A stretch of 33,440 bases of DNA, taken from NCBI GenBank assembly GCA_013003425.1, contig JABDJB010000109.1:1-33440 (forward strand), given 5' to 3'. This DNA comes from Gammaproteobacteria bacterium. Lineage in GTDB: Bacteria > Pseudomonadota > Gammaproteobacteria > Steroidobacterales > JABDKV01. Numbering within the stretch: position 1 is the stretch's first letter; every line of letters begins with the position of its first letter. Position numbers and translations under genes: made by a program. The notes beneath the pieces were generated by a model that was not told where the DNA came from, ran no database searches, and worked only from the letters and a program-made list of their open reading frames with translations. Below, piece after piece: positions 33,402 through 33,440 of the stretch.

Positions 33402-33429
33402 AAACGTCGCTTCAGCGACGTTTTTTTTT
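33402..33429 (+). terminator. Rho-independent terminator after tRNA-Arg
   Basis: AAACGTCGC, loop TTCA, GCGACGTTT, continuing into a run of nine T on the plus strand. A perfect 9-bp stem closes the tRNA transcript 8 nt after the CCA. Confidence 0.97.
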
Positions 33430-33440
33430 GGAGGCGCGCC

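Noticed and set aside
33049-33403. Several overlapping short frames across the tRNA spacer
   Set aside because: They translate REP palindromes and the tRNA-Arg gene in different frames and share repeated peptides, so they are not genes.

Overview
The window looks like a chromosomal segment of a GC-rich gammaproteobacterium. The gene order mutS / pncC / recA-recX-alaS / lysC-csrA-tRNA-Ser(GCT)-tRNA-Arg(ACG) is typical of that class. AspRS, NudB, LysC and CsrA all resemble pseudomonad-type proteins. An O-ligase of the exosortase-A (XrtA)-associated type and a PEP-CTERM protein suggest an environmental, matrix-forming lineage. A Woeseia- or Chromatiales-like relative is my inference; no 16S is present.

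Region 1 (1-11640) is an envelope and exopolysaccharide neighbourhood. It holds an RND/MMPL-type exporter running off the left edge (-), a polysaccharide flippase and a NodB-family deacetylase (+), a large lipoprotein with a PKD-like and a RIFT-barrel (YetA/RGLX-like) region (-), the O-ligase (-), an unlisted 52-residue membrane protein (+), an OYE-family flavin oxidoreductase and a sulfotransferase (-). The lipoprotein leader carries a well-conserved cyclic-di-GMP-I (GEMM) riboswitch at 7585-7670, with a TTGACG-N17-TAGAAA promoter just upstream. This also fixes the true lipoprotein start at 7479.

Region 2 (11780-16740) holds an FmdB zinc-ribbon protein and aspS, then a PEP-CTERM protein gene behind a near-consensus sigma-54 promoter and in front of a strong terminator. 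A secreted sulfatase with an unusual C-T-A-T-R maturation site follows. Sulfotransferase, sulfatase, deacetylase, ligase, RIFT-barrel lipoprotein and PEP-CTERM protein fit a matrix that is made, modified and remodelled under second-messenger (c-di-GMP) and sigma-54 control. That joint picture is inference.

Region 3 (16290-24780) holds mutS-thioesterase-nudB (-), then a GT4 glycosyltransferase preceded by a Shine-Dalgarno-led 11-codon mini-ORF that overlaps its GTG start, pncC and a DUF885 protein (+). A DUF6502 protein and a small secreted protein made of six GIDEGGxx octapeptides (-) follow.

Region 4 (24780-33440) is core: thpR, recA-terminator-recX, alaS, a Spinster-like MFS transporter (-), lysC, csrA and two tRNAs. 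LysC appears to start at a CTG codon, and nudB may as well. A perfect 9-bp inverted repeat lies between the MFS gene and lysC. A five-copy REP-like palindrome array sits between the two tRNAs, and a terminator follows tRNA-Arg.
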